A stretch of DNA of 64,000 nucleotides from Timema cristinae (Eukaryota; Arthropoda; Insecta; Phasmatodea; Timematidae): positions 58,166,346-58,230,345 of the forward strand of contig JBCFYV010000935.1 of assembly GCA_039000515.1 (NCBI GenBank). The letters are read 5' to 3'. The stretch's first letter is position 1; each line of letters begins with the position of its first letter. The notes below the pieces were generated by a model. That model searched no databases, was not told the origin of the DNA, and saw nothing but the letters and a program-made list of their open reading frames with translations. Shown piece after piece: positions 10,611-23,100 of the stretch. A program made the translations under genes and the position numbers.

Positions 10611-13600
10611 ATGATCAAACAAAAAATACAAAGTTTTAGTCAATTTAAAATGTAAATTGTTGTACATTCAGCATTTACTACATCTGACTTAATTTTTGTG
10701 GGGTTTTAACTACTAATTCTATGCTAATTCATCCATAAGAGGGAAGGGGGGAAATATATTCCTTCCCACCAAGGCCACCCCCACACACATGTGTGCAGAC
10801 ACAGATGCATGTCCACACCTGGAAAAACTTCTGCTGGACAATGGCATTATATAATTGCACTGAAAAGAAATTAAAAATAGCAGCACTTGACATCCTTAAT
10901 TTTCTCTGTTCTCAGACGAGAAGGTTATGATGAAATGTCGACAAATGTTTAAAATGTAACGACAGGTTTTATTCTGAAATGTGTCTAGTGGATGTGGTGA
11001 CCATATACCATGATTGTAAATCTTATGGTTGTTAAATGTTGGAATAAAAAAAATTGTAAGGCAAAATAGAAGATTAAAAAATGTTAACTATGTTTTCTTG
11101 TCAAAGAAAACAATTTGGGGGGGGAGGGGGCTATGTCTATGAATCTGGAAGCACTTAATTAGAAACAGCTTCCTCTTGAACTTCTTCCTAAGTCAACAAC
11201 CCGAAGGTTGGTTTATGCTTTTCCTATATCAACCCTTCGACTGGTTAGTGCTACCTGCACCATCTGGTAGAAATACCATGTTCTTGGGGAAATTAGGAAG
11301 TGTGGCGGTTCCCCGTTGCCTATAAGCAAGAGCAATAGGGCCTAACCAATTTTGCCAGAAAGGAACTTTCACATAACTTTCAGGGTTCTTTTATATGCCA
11401 CAAATCGACATGGGGGGGCTTTACTTCCCTTCCAAAGGAAGTTGTGCTACGAATTTTTTTCATTCAAGGAAAATCTGTCACCTCGGCTGGGTTTGAACCC
11501 ACAAACACGGGTCCTGAGGCGAGCACATTATCCTAAGAACACTGAGTTCAACAGAAACACCTTGTGCTTAATAAAAAAAATCAACAGTGTACTCTGAAGC
11601 AGATAAAAATTAATAAATAATCCAATAGTGAATTCATACTGTAAAAATATTGCCAAAAATATTAAAAAGCCCTGATGAAATTCAATCTTAGTAAAAGTAA
11701 ATGTACATAACACCATTAAAATTGATACCTATGAAAGAAAGAAAAGTAATGAAATAGTAAAATGGGGAAAGGATTAGATGTACACATCTATATTATACAT
11801 TATTTAGAGTAAATACACTAGAAAATTTGTAGAAAAGGTGGAGAACCAATTTCATGAAACATCACCCCCATTACCCTTGGTATAGATTCAACATTTTGTT
11901 CCAACCTTCCAAAACAAAACCATGAAATGCTTGATGAACACAAATATCCTTTCCCGGAACAGAATAAGGAACACTAAGATGGATATAGTAGTGTTCTTAG
12001 TATGATGCTCATAAATATAAATAAATATGAACATTATCAAATGTCATTTTATAATTAATATTATAAAAAAATTTATATAACAATAATGGTTGATTTGCCC
12101 TTCACCTTTATCAGGAAAACACATCGCTTTGAAAAAAATATATATAGGCTATAGACCTATACATATTATTTTATCACCACATTTTACTACCTGTTCAGGT
12201 TATACATGATAAATACTCTAAGGGCCAGGGATGATGAAGGAAACATTTTAGAGGTAATCTACTCTCATTAACATGGAAGCAGAGTGGGAAACCATTTATG
12301 ACAAACTATCCTCGTAGATCCAACTGGGATTCAAACCCTGATCTCCCCTTCATTAGAACCCCAGGCCAACATTAGTGTGACACCTTAGACCACTTGATCA
12401 ATGAATCGGGGTTGGAGAATATTAAATCGTAAGCATGTCTTAGGGCCTACATCTAAATAAAATCAGTGCTAAACTGAAACATTTAGTAGATGCTTAGGCT
12501 TTACTATACCATATTAAAATCATGACGTGCTTGATGCTTTCTACAATGTTTTAGTTATGATAAAGAAACATAATTTATTCAAGGGTACTTAATGTTTATA
12601 ACTTTAAATCTAAATGGTTCACAGATGTTAATTGAAATATGTAGAGCCACCCCTTCACCCTTACGTTAAAACGAAAATCCTAAATAAAGTTTAAGAAAAT
12701 GATAGTGTAAAAATGAAATAATTTTAAAATGATATATCACTAGAATTATTTCTCCTAATAATTCTAAAACCACTAATTAATAATATCTTAAGTATGTTTA
12801 AATGTATTTACAAAATGAAAGAGCTTTATACCAATACACATACAAATCAAAAGTTGATATGCATTAGGTTTTCAAAGATTATTGCAAAACTTACTATCTT
12901 ATTTTAAATCCATTGTTTTACTTTTTAGTGAATTAAAAATTAATATTATTAGAATATGAAAGACACACTACTTTTGGTAGATCTGTCAAAATATGATTAC
13001 ATAGCAATCGAGTGTAGCCAAAACAGTAATAGCCGCTGTAAATGCAAAGTCCCTATTGAAGGAAATTAGGTCTGCTACAAATGCACGCTAGGAGCGCTGC
13101 TTTCACAGAAATCTTAGAACATTGTAAAATAAAAAAGATTGTGACATTTATTTATTTTGTAGTTGGTTTTTATTGTTAATTTTATTTATTTGTGATATTT
13201 AACGTGCGCTTTCTGAACTGACCGATTATAAAATCACATGAGAATCTCTATAAGCGAAAACAAAAGGGCTTCTGTTCTCGTTCATAGAAATTCTCGTGTG
13301 CTTTTCCTGTTAATTCGCTTCAGGTGATCCCAGGATTCTGGTAAAGCTTTCCTCTTGTTGACGTGGGTCAGCGCTAACTATTCGCTCAATTTTCCGAAAC
13401 ATCCGCACACGTGCGTTCCCCTTTAATCAAACGTTTGCATGGGCTCGCACAATTTCACGATTAAACAAGTTGCCACAACACGATGGTTATATGAACACTC
13501 TCCAAACATGAACACTACGTAACTCACTTGGTAATTATAAAACAATAAATAATTTTTGATAATAAAGCATTGAAGAAACTAAATTTACACCAGGAAGGAA

Positions 13601-13900
13601 AAAGGGTGGTGTGACGCTCACAGACTGAGTGATGAAAAACAATACCTGGGGAACGCATCTAGTGACTATCCTATGAACTCACAGGAATTTGAACTAGTTT
13701 AGTGCAAAGTCCCCTTAAGAGGCAGCAGTGAGTCCAGGCCCAGAAATATAAAGTTTGAATCGTTGCCTACCACTAAACAGTCCTTTCTTTGATATTCGCT
13801 CAATGGTCTCTAACACAGAACATTTCCTTTCGTGTCTAATCCGTTTCCCTTCCCCACTCAATGGCGTATGCAGGATTAAGGAATAGTTATTTGTTTTTAA
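10611..13900. other. Upstream side of MGAT1; possible promoter near 13.0-13.5 kb
   Basis: No further coding exon was recognised. The stretch holds a SINE at 12171-12412, a tRNA-like segment near 11480-11550 (minus) and AT-rich DNA. Positions about 13000-13480 are richer in CpG than their surroundings (several ACG, CGT and TCG steps) and could contain a 5' non-coding exon and promoter of MGAT1. This is positional inference only; no TATA or initiator could be assigned. Confidence 0.25.
12171..12412 (-). mobile_element. SINE family A copy
   Basis: Minus orientation with tail TTTACTACCTGTTCAGGTTA, B box GATTCAAACCCTGATC and head GTGTGACACCTTAGACCAC. Confidence 0.75.
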
Positions 13901-14453
13901 ACAATGGATAGCTCTTAAAGTTGTTCAAAGTATATTATGATGACACGTTTAGTATCCTTGATTTTATTTTAGGTATAATATGTTATGTAATTTTTACTTA
14001 AGTATTTTCTCTTAGTATTTTTTTTTTCTCTCTCTCTCTCTCGTTTATATTTCACCTTACTAATTCACCATCTTTAGATACTTTTCCACGGTCGATTTTT
14101 AACAGACCTATTTGGAACTAATGGACCATGGTGTTATTTATCTTTAATAACATGTATCATTGATTATTTCAAGTTGGCGATACTGACGTATTCTTTAAGA
14201 TAATGAAAGGTTGATTATTATTTTGGTAGCAGCTGATTTCTTCCCGGCAAGTTTGAATATGAATGATGTGACATATTTTTGTTCAATAAATGTACCTGTG
14301 AAAGTAGTGAGACTGGAATGGGATCACATTCAACCTTGTGAGGACAGATGTAGTAGCTTCGGTTTAGAAAACTGAGATGAATGGCTGGAAGGCTTGTTCT
14401 GCTGAACACATAGCACCCTCTACCCATAAAAGCTGGACTGATGGTGGTGGCTA

Positions 14454-14570
14454 TAATAAATTTATTGAACAAAATTGCGAGTTTTCTTTTAAACTAAAAA
14501 CATATCAGCTATATTAAATTTATTGAACAAAATTGTGAATTTTCCTTTAGATTAAAAAATATAACTATTT
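14454..14570. repeat. Two-copy tandem duplication, about 60 bp
   Basis: AAATTTATTGAACAAAATTG occurs at about 14457 and again about 60 bases later, with similar following sequence (TTTTCTTTTAAACTAAAAA versus TTTTCCTTTAGATTAAAAA). The surrounding 13.9-15.3 kb is otherwise unremarkable AT-rich DNA with no gene seen. Confidence 0.7.
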
Positions 14571-15327
14571 TATGATAGCTAAATATATACTATATTTTAA
14601 ATTGATTATCAAACTAATTTTATAGCAGTTAGGTATTGACATATGGAAACATTGAAATAACAACAACACAAAGTTTCAGTTGTGTAGGCCTACATTTTAT
14701 TCAGTGATTTATCTTTATGTAACTGTTCATTGTTGTAATTAGGCATATATATTATAGATTTTTCCCAGGCTTTATAATTTTCCTATTGTTGAGTTGCTGT
14801 GTGTTGATATTAAAGTTGACATTATTCAGTTATGGTTCCCAAGTACACCTGGAGGTCCTAAGAGTAAGTTTATACGTATTTCTTCAGATTGAATATAAGG
14901 GCAGATCAATCATCCTAGGTATAAGGGCAAACTAAATACTATTATATTTATCTAATAGTTAAAAAAAACTCATTTTTATAACAATATTTTCATTGTTTTC
15001 ATAATTTAATCCTTTTTATAGAGTAAATAGTAATATTGCAAACATTGTACTAGTGTAATAATGTTATAAGAATTAAAAAAATTCAAACCAGACCAAAAAA
15101 AAATACTAGTACATGTGTATCTTAAAAGTTTACTCCCAAATTTTCTTGCTCAAACACAATGTCCTTTTTCAACAGCATTGCAAAAAATATATGTGTCATT
15201 ATTGTTTGTAAATTGGTTTTATAAGAGCTATTTTGTGAAATTTTCATTCTTTAAGATATCTCTGCCAAAGAATGGTGACTCAAGGCTCTCTACTCCTTCT
15301 TGTGAATATGCAGATATGTGTTTGGGA

Positions 15328-15505
15328 TGAGGAAGGAAGCATTTTAGAAGTAATCTATCTGCATTTGCATGGAAGGAGATTGGGAAACCATTTAGGAAGA
15401 AAACACACTCAGTAAATTCGACCGAGATTCCAACCCTGATCTCCCCATCATCAGTAACACAAGTGTGATGCCTTAAACCATGCGGCCACAGAAGTGGGGT
15501 CTCAA
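15328..15505 (-). mobile_element. SINE family A, copy lacking its tail
   Basis: Minus orientation: GAGGAAGGAAGCATTTTAGA body end, GGGAAACCATTTAGGA, B box TCCAACCCTGATCTCCCC, and head GATGCCTTAAACCATGCGGCC. The TACTACCTGTTCAGG tail is absent. Confidence 0.7.
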
Positions 15506-16054
15506 ACCCTTGCTATTTAAAACTCAATCACCCTTTCGGTGCCTATTCGTCGGCTTCCTATTTCACCCGATCCTTAGCATATGGCTGCATAGCCATTGAA
15601 CAGAATAGCTTCCTATATTTTAAATACACCCCACACCCAATTTTACACACAAGAGTTGTGTGGATGTCATTTAATAACTCTATTCCTCTCCAACTATTTA
15701 TGTGTTTTTCATTTTCCCTATCAATAGCCTTGTAAAAACCACTTGTACCTTTTCTCAAACTGAAATATCCTCCTGCCAGTATGGACATAATGAAATATGT
15801 TCATGATGATAGTATGGGAAATACATTTAACATTACTTATCTACTGTAAATTTACAAGCATCTGATTTAGTATATTTTAATATCTAGTGTTTGGTTTGCT
15901 TCAGCTACCGGCTTATTAGGTCTTTCGTAACCTACCTTTCGGTGGTAGGTACGCTAACTGTAGAACGCCAGTACCCGGTCACAGTCTGAAAGCAGTTTAT
16001 GATAAACTTGTTTGTACCCTCATCACCTTCCCATTATTACCTGTACTTATATTT

Positions 16055-16302
16055 TAGTGCCCTGTTTTACTATTTGTTCAGTTTATAAGCATATATGTAC
16101 TAATTATGCTAGGGAGTTGGGGATGAAGGAGATTAAATTTAGAGGAAGTGTATCTGCATTTGTATGAAGAGTGAAAAACCATTTTAGAAAAACCACCCTC
16201 AATACACCCAACCAGAATTCAAACTTCGAAACAGGTGTCATTGGCAGTCCCGTCTAATGAAAATGATGTCTTAAACCATGCGGCCACCAAAGCAGGTAAC
16301 CA
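16055..16302 (-). mobile_element. SINE family A copy
   Basis: Minus orientation: TTTTACTATTTGTTCAGTTT tail, AAAACCACCCTCAATACACC, B-box region ATTCAAACTTCG and head GATGTCTTAAACCATGCGGC. Confidence 0.7.
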
Positions 16303-16714
16303 ATTCCTATTGTTTAAATATGATTGGTCCATTAATATATTTATTTCTACTCAAACACAATCCAGTAATACACTTTGTTTACCTTGAAAGCTAGTAATCT
16401 TAATTTAACTAATTTAACTCTGGACCTGTCATAAAAGCTATAACATTGAAGTACCAGGCAATTATGTTCACTATTCTCAAAGCTGAATCAAAGTTTGAAT
16501 AATACTTGAACATAAATAGAGTATTTTAACTGACAATATTTTTATTGTTTAGGAATTGAAATAATGGACTAGTTATGCAATTTAAATTAAATTAAACTAT
16601 AACAATTATATTAGGGTTCTACTCCCAAAAACAGTTGGCACAATTTGTTTCTAACAGTTTAATTTAAAATTCAAGATGGAGTAATCCATTTTTTATGTTA
16701 TTTGTACTCTCTTC

Positions 16715-16985
16715 TTCTTTGTGTTTGATAAAGGCAACAATGCCGAAATATTATTATATTTGTGTTTAAAATGTGTGTGTGACTACTTCTACTATAGAAG
16801 ACAGAAGAAAGGAAGATGTCACCTTTGTGCATTGGATTCTTCCCACATCTTTCCTCTTTCCCTAGGTGGGCTTTCTTCATCAAATTTATTCTTATTCTTA
16901 GTAGTTTATTTTTCCTCTTTCTTTAGTTTTATCAATTTCCTTTATTATAAAATTATCTAGCCATTGGGCCACCTCATTTTTGAAT
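16715..16985 (+). repeat. Repeat family E, longest copy
   Basis: Begins GATAAAGGCAACAATGCCGA and ends TTATCTAGCCATTGGGCCAC. The same sequence recurs at 20375-20690 (partly inverted) and, diverged, at 1905-2065. The AAAGGCAACAATGCCGAAA start can form a small hairpin. No long coding frame; the class of element is unknown, and a retroelement 3' end is possible. Confidence 0.75.
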
Positions 16986-17055
16986 CATTAGGGTTCTACA
17001 GTGATCTGACAAGAGATTTTACAGGTTATTGTACAAATTATATAAAACATACTAC

Positions 17056-17639
17056 TGTAAGAGCATAATTATTTTAAGGTTTATTCCAGCAGGAGGTTAA
17101 CCCACGCTTATAAATTTCCTTGGAAGTCAAGAGTATTGGGTTGCCTTCCCGCTGAGAGTAGCATATAGCTCATATAGCTTCAACCTGTTGACGAGCGAGC
17201 ACAGTGCGACCTATGGACCTTCTGACTCGTGTGAATCGAGATCAGCAAGCTGTCTGTGAGAAGAACACACGTGGTTGAATGTTGGAAGCCATGCTGGACG
17301 TATGTGCGGGAGAGTTGCCGTCAGACGGATGACGATGTAACATGTGAGCTGGTGGTTCACCCTGCCGGAGGGTCGATCGCGGGGCTCTCGGTAGTTTTTC
17401 ATGAGTCCCGTTACCGCGTGCGCTCCCTCGTCATGAGGGATTACTTCTTTTTTATGTAGTAGCTTAGTATCTATCTGAAGCAATAAACATATCTTCTGGG
17501 ACTAACTCGCTAGCCTCATTCTCCACGGACCATCAATCCCAACCCCTACCGCTCGAGGTCCATCCTGCCCATGTAACCTCCTAGGGTGCTCCGGTAGTTA
17601 GGGTTAGCTACCGGGCACCCAAATAATAGGGATGTTACA
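17056..17639 (+). mobile_element. Solo LTR with 4-bp target duplication
   Basis: 584 bases beginning TGTAAGAGC and ending GATGTTACA (short TGTAA/TTACA inverted termini), flanked by CTAC at 17052-17055 and 17640-17643. The interior is far more GC- and CpG-rich than its surroundings. It has TATA-like sequence (CTTATAAATTT, near 17107) and a polyadenylation-like CAATAAACATATCTT (near 17480). TG...CA ends with a 4-bp duplication fit a Gypsy-type solo LTR. No second LTR or coding region is adjacent. Confidence 0.7.
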
Positions 17640-17859
17640 CTACTTTATTTAGCTAATAATCCATCTTTAGTGAAATAGTTATTTTAAAAAAGTATATATA
17701 TTTATTTGTTTTCTCGAGTATGGCTTTGTTCTGGCCACCATAGTAAACCTGTCGGTGCCTATAGGTGTGTAAGAGACCTGCTATAGAGAAAAGAAGTGCC
17801 CTTGAAGTGTAAGTAAGTATTGTACAGGACGTACTTTGTACCCATTGTCACTAATGCCG

Positions 17860-18215
17860 CAGAAACATGGACAGTGAATATAAGAAAGACTAGGAAAGTG
17901 GAGGCCATGGGAATGAAGTTTGTGTAGAGCATGTTAACTGTCACGAGGAGAAACAGGATTAGGAATGAAGTTATCTGAGAAAGAGTGGGAGTAATGAGAT
18001 AGTAGAGGAAGCAAGATTGAAATAGTATGGGCATGTAGTAAGGATGGAAAAAGAAAGGTTGCCGAAGAAAATATTGGAAATGAAGTACGTAGGAAAAAGA
18101 CCGCAAGGGAGGCCAAGAAAGAGATGGGAGGAGCAGATAACAGAAAGTGTACAAGTGAAATTAGAGGAATGGCAGAAATTAAAGGAGGAATAAGGATGGA
18201 AACAGTTGATATTTT
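17860..18215 (+). mobile_element. 3' end of a degraded non-LTR retrotransposon (LINE)
   Basis: The translated plus strand, with in-frame stops, reads RRNRIRNEV..., then YGHVVRMEKERLPKKILEMK and GKRPQGRPRKRWEE. This is the C-terminal signature that follows the reverse transcriptase domain in many animal LINEs. The upstream RT domain is absent, so this is a 5'-truncated dead copy. It is cut off near 18210 by unrelated sequence. Confidence 0.75.
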
Positions 18216-19983
18216 TTTTTTTAACAAGGGACAATTATTAACTACATCTTTGTTCATTTTCACAAGTGGTTATTTTCAATCCATGCATCATTCCATACAT
18301 TTACAATTTTGTGTATGTTTAAATGTGTTAACAGAACCTTTAAAATATTTTTAAGTTAATTATCTCATGAAACAATAAGAGTCGAGGCTCAGTTAAGAAC
18401 CATCCCCTTCCAAGTCACTTGTTAGAACAGGTCCACTATAATTAAGTGGATTCTTATTAAAAAATCTAGCTTAGTAAATCACTAAAATAATTTATGTCAA
18501 ATTTGAAAATTTGTGACACAAATACCGAAAAATAAAATATTCGCTACAATATAGCTATTTTATTTTTACTCAAACAAGAATTAAATTCAATCATAATTCC
18601 CTATTTTCCTTGTAAAGAAAAAAAATTTTTTTTTAATGTTTTTCATTGTATTGTGTGACTTTGAGCAAATGATTTTGATTGAAAATGTTTTATAAAAAGG
18701 TGTGTTGAATACGCCACCAAATTTTAGTACGGTACGTGAGCAAATGTTAATAAGTATTTCTGCTCAATTCCTAAATCAGAATACTATTGAGAGTACTACA
18801 CAGTTCATACCCCCATCAACATCAATAATCCCTTAAAACACTTTAAATTAATTCAAGAAGGGTCTTTGTTAAAACGAATAATTCCTAACCATCACCTGTA
18901 GGGGACTTCACCATAAGTCACCACAGACAGAACCCCTCCCATCCTCCTCAAAACAAATAATTCAGGGTACAACCAGGAAATTACTCTACATTCTCATCTC
19001 ATTTTTTTAAGGTCTGGATCATAAAGTCATTATTCCACTTGTGATGCGTGTTTAGCCAATAGAGAGTAGGCAGGTTAACCAGTAGCATGTGGACAAATAT
19101 GATACACCGAGTGGTGATGGAACCATATTTGTGTAGGTTGGGGGCATTAGAAAGTGTTTTTAACCTTTCTCCAAATCAAAAGGGGGGTCCAGGGACTTTG
19201 CACTGTAAATTTTTTGAAAATGGAATTCCTTTAGAACCCATTTTGAAAAGTCATTGTCTCGAAACGTTGTGAAATAATAATCCTCTCTCAGAACATTTTT
19301 TAGATTCGTACACCCCTAGATTTAGAGTTGCTGATTTTTTAAAAATCATTAATGTTTTTAGAATATATTTGTGATCTTCCCTTAGCAAAAGTTTAAAACT
19401 CTAACTATTTAGAGTGCATAATCCTCACCTTTAAATTCCTGACTGATGGCAAAATTTAAGCACTTTTTGTTTTTTATTTTTTACCTGATACACAGAATTA
19501 AAGCGTTATTCTCAATTTTCCTGATGAGTGGCCAACCTGTAAATACTTTTAGAGGTATATTTATTAGTGTAAAAATTTCCAAGTATTTTCAATCAATGTC
19601 TTTCAATTTTGTTATCAAGCTCACATTGGATCACTACCAATGAGCATTTTTAGGAATATACACGCATTTTAACATAACAAATGTACCTTTTTAACCATTC
19701 AAATTCAAGAAAAATTTACATGCATTGTAGTGTTGTGTCATTTTCACTCACAGTATATTATTTCAAAGTTTATCAAAAAATCTGGATTCAGTAGTATTTA
19801 AAATTTCACATATTTGATTTAAAATATGTTAAGATGGTACACAGCATTAATAATTTGATTAGTAACCACAAAACTATTCATAAAATGAAACCAAAATATT
19901 TTCAAACCATTCCATTAAATAATATTCTATTTGTAAAATATTCAAATGTTCCAAATCAACAGGATTTCCCCGTCCACGCTTGA
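18216..19983. other. Intergenic DNA downstream of DARS1
   Basis: AT-rich with no coding exon recognised. Part of the DARS1 3' UTR probably lies just left of 19984, but I could not fix a polyadenylation site. GTCTCGAAACGTTGTGAAAT near 19257 resembles text often seen at the ends of retroelements; no element could be delimited. Confidence 0.4.
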
Positions 19984-20147
19984 TTATGGAGTGATCCTTT
20001 TCGGATCACGAGGGAACATGGACGTTTTGCGAATGTTGTCTAAACCAAGATAGAGCATGACCACTCGTTCCAGGCCTATGCCTCCTCCACCATGGGGAGG
20101 GCAACCAAATCTAAATGAATCTATATATGATTTGATCGTCTCCAAGT
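19984..20147 (-). CDS. DARS1: DARS1 coding exon 11 (motif 3 and stop)
   Basis: 164 bases with the stop at 19984-19986. Encodes [20 protein letters not shown], then motif 3 [15 protein letters not shown] with its ATP-binding arginine, and the terminal [12 protein letters not shown]. Confidence 0.97.
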
Positions 20148-23100
20148 CTGAAAACACAAATTTTACAAGCATATTTTTAATTATTATAAACTCTCTACAA
20201 CTATTATAATAAAACAACTTTATGGTGTCGGTCTGCAAGCGAGATGTACCGACCAAGCGGTTGCCACATCTTGGTGAAGATAGTGCCAACATTTGCAGAT
20301 TTGGGGTCACTACAAACGACAGTCTTGTCGTTAATCTCAGTTTTCTAGACATGAGTTGCTAGTTATTTATTCATTTTATAATAAAGGAAATTGATAAAAC
20401 TAAAGAAAAACTATTAAAAATAAATTTGATGAAGAAAGCCCACCTAGGGAAAGAGGAAAAATGTGGGAAGAATCGAATGCACAAAGGTGACATCTTCTTC
20501 CTTTCTTCTGTCTTCTATAGTAGTAGTCACACACACACATTTTAACACAAATAAAATAATATTTATGCATTGTTGCCTTTATCAAACACAAAGAATTTAT
20601 TCTTAGTAGTTTATTTTTCCTTTTTCTTTAGTTTTATCAATTTCCTTTATTATAAAATTATCTAGCCATTGGGCCACTTCTTTTTAAACATAGTTATTTA
20701 TTCAAGTATCTCTTGAATTATCATCACAAGGCTTAGTTACAAAATTGAAAGGAAAAATGTATACAACAGTAAAAATAAAAGATGGAGCATTATCATAAAA
20801 GACAAGACCAAGAAAGAGATTGGAGGTGAAATAACAGCAAGTGTGCAAGTGAGAGTAGAGAGAAAGATGGAAGTATTTTACTAAACTGACCCGGCTAAAG
20901 GCTGGAAACAGTTCCTAATAATCATAATTATTTCACCTATATTTATTTTTGTATACAAAATGAAAGCAGGTGGTGGCATACCAATTCCATGACGTTTTGC
21001 CCTTTCCGTCAAAAAGTCCGGATCATGGATTCTCTGGGCCCCTGATAAAATCTCTTCACCTCGCATAAACATGTCATACGAGTTGGATTTTTTCTGAAAA
21101 ATATAAACAACTATATTAGAGAGTGTGTTTTACTCTCTTCTGCTGAAGAAAGGGATTGGTGTGCCCCAAAAATTACATAATTATATAACTATTTATGCAA
21201 CTTTTCATTTCTATACATGTGACTGTTAGCATGCAAAGGACCATGATTAGTAATTATAAGTTGCAAAGGATGTAAGGATAGGATATTATATTTGTTCGAA
21301 AATTTTTACCAAATTCCTTGTAAAACGCATACAAAAAGAGTGGACCACTCACCCGAAAGCTTTAAACTTACATTATCTTTTGCGTCTGGCATTGTGTAGA
21401 AAGGCCTTATTGCCAATGGGTATTTATCCAGGATATAGAAGTCGGTGTCATACTGAAATATAAAAATGATTCATTAGTATTAATTTATTCAATGACACAT
21501 GAACGCCTACATTTCTGAAATAATCATATTTATTTAGAACATAGAATAAGGTTGATTGAATATTTTTATATGTTATATAAGGGGTTTAGCTCAGTTGGTA
21601 GCATGTCTGCCTACTGAACGAGTGTCCCGGGTTCAATTCTCGGCATGGCCAAAAAATTTATTATTGGTGAAATATGCGTTTACCCTTTCATATTGATACA
21701 TTAACGGCCGGGACTGGATGTTGTACTTGCCCTAGTCTTAAGTTGGTTTATAAGGTGTATGAAGCTACGACAGCCATAGCAAGCCGGTAGTGAGGATATA
21801 TATGGCTTGAATAAAAAAACTGAGCCAGGCCTCAGGCTGGAAACGATAATGGATGTAAATAAATATATAAGAGATGTGCAAAACTCAATCTTTTGTTCAA
21901 AGAAAAACTGAATTGAATAATATGAAATATTTGCACACCTGTATATCAGAGTATTTTTTTTGAAAAATTAAAACATAAAATATAAAGGTCACTGAATGAA
22001 TAATGGTAGATTAGTATATTCCTACCAGCTGGTTTGCAAAATACTTGACAAAATTATGAATTGGAGAGATACCAAAACAATTAATTCTCAAATAATTAGC
22101 AAACATAAATGCTTACAATCTGTTAAAAATATACATGTACGAAGCATTGAGATTTTCATAAAGAAATAGTGTGAGCATTTTAACCTTCGCCTTGACTAAT
22201 CTCCCCAGAAGTTTCTCATCGGGAGTGCCGAGGTCATCTTCGTCACCAAGGGTGACTCCGGCCTCACGTAGCATTGCCAGTCCCACAGGAAACTCCAAGC
22301 GCAATGGCGGATCTAGGAATTTAAACGGCTCCACCGAAAACTGCTGGCCCACAGCGCAATCTCGTCAGAAAACCTGATTTAACATTTTTATAACACTTTT
22401 TATTCTTACCTTTGAAGTGATTTTATCAGTATTTTGTTTCTTAGTCAGCTTTAAAGCCATTTCTATTTGAAACTTATCCTATTCAGTTTAAAGTAATGTC
22501 TCCTAAACTGTGGTATGCGAAGGATTACAGAGGGTGAGCCACATCCACTGCTCTCAGAAAACAGAATAACTAGGATACCATTTAAGGCAATGCACACTAA
22601 CCTGGGTGATGCTGGAGTGACACAAGAGCACAAAAGGAAATACATTTAAAGTTTAAATACTAGTCCTATCAGGCAAGTTAGTGGTTTTCTTAGGAGAAAA
22701 AATATTACGTTTTGTTTCCATCAGTGAGTTGTGTCGACAATATTCATCCCAACAGCACCTCAGTGTGTTGGTTGCTGATTTAAAATATCATATAATTATT
22801 TGGGTGTAACTTAATGTCTGATGTATTTTATCAGCCATAGCACGGTCTTGCTGATCCAAACCTGCGCCAGTCCAAAAGACCTCCCCTAGTTTCGTTTCTT
22901 CCTAACTCACTCAAGTTCACATCTCAACAACCTGCTTATTACGTTTCATTCGTATTACCAGTGTGCTTGTGTTTTAACATGGATTTATTGTGAAATGTTG
23001 TCAAACAAAAGAAAACATAATTAGTTAACCTAAAACAGAAATGTGAGATTTAGGCTGGACTTGAGAAAGGTGGCAACATTAATACAATTAGCTACCTATG

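Noticed and set aside
17211..17483. 90-codon minus-strand open frame
   Set aside because: Lies inside the solo LTR at 17056-17639; open frame explained by GC-rich composition.
17759..18263. Minus-strand open frames of 131, 109 and 87 codons
   Set aside because: Antisense to a LINE fragment whose purine-rich sense strand leaves few stops on the other strand.
21586..21660. tRNA gene with GGTTTAGCTCAGTTGG
   Set aside because: It continues without a terminator into a SINE body that is shared with 7598-7880.
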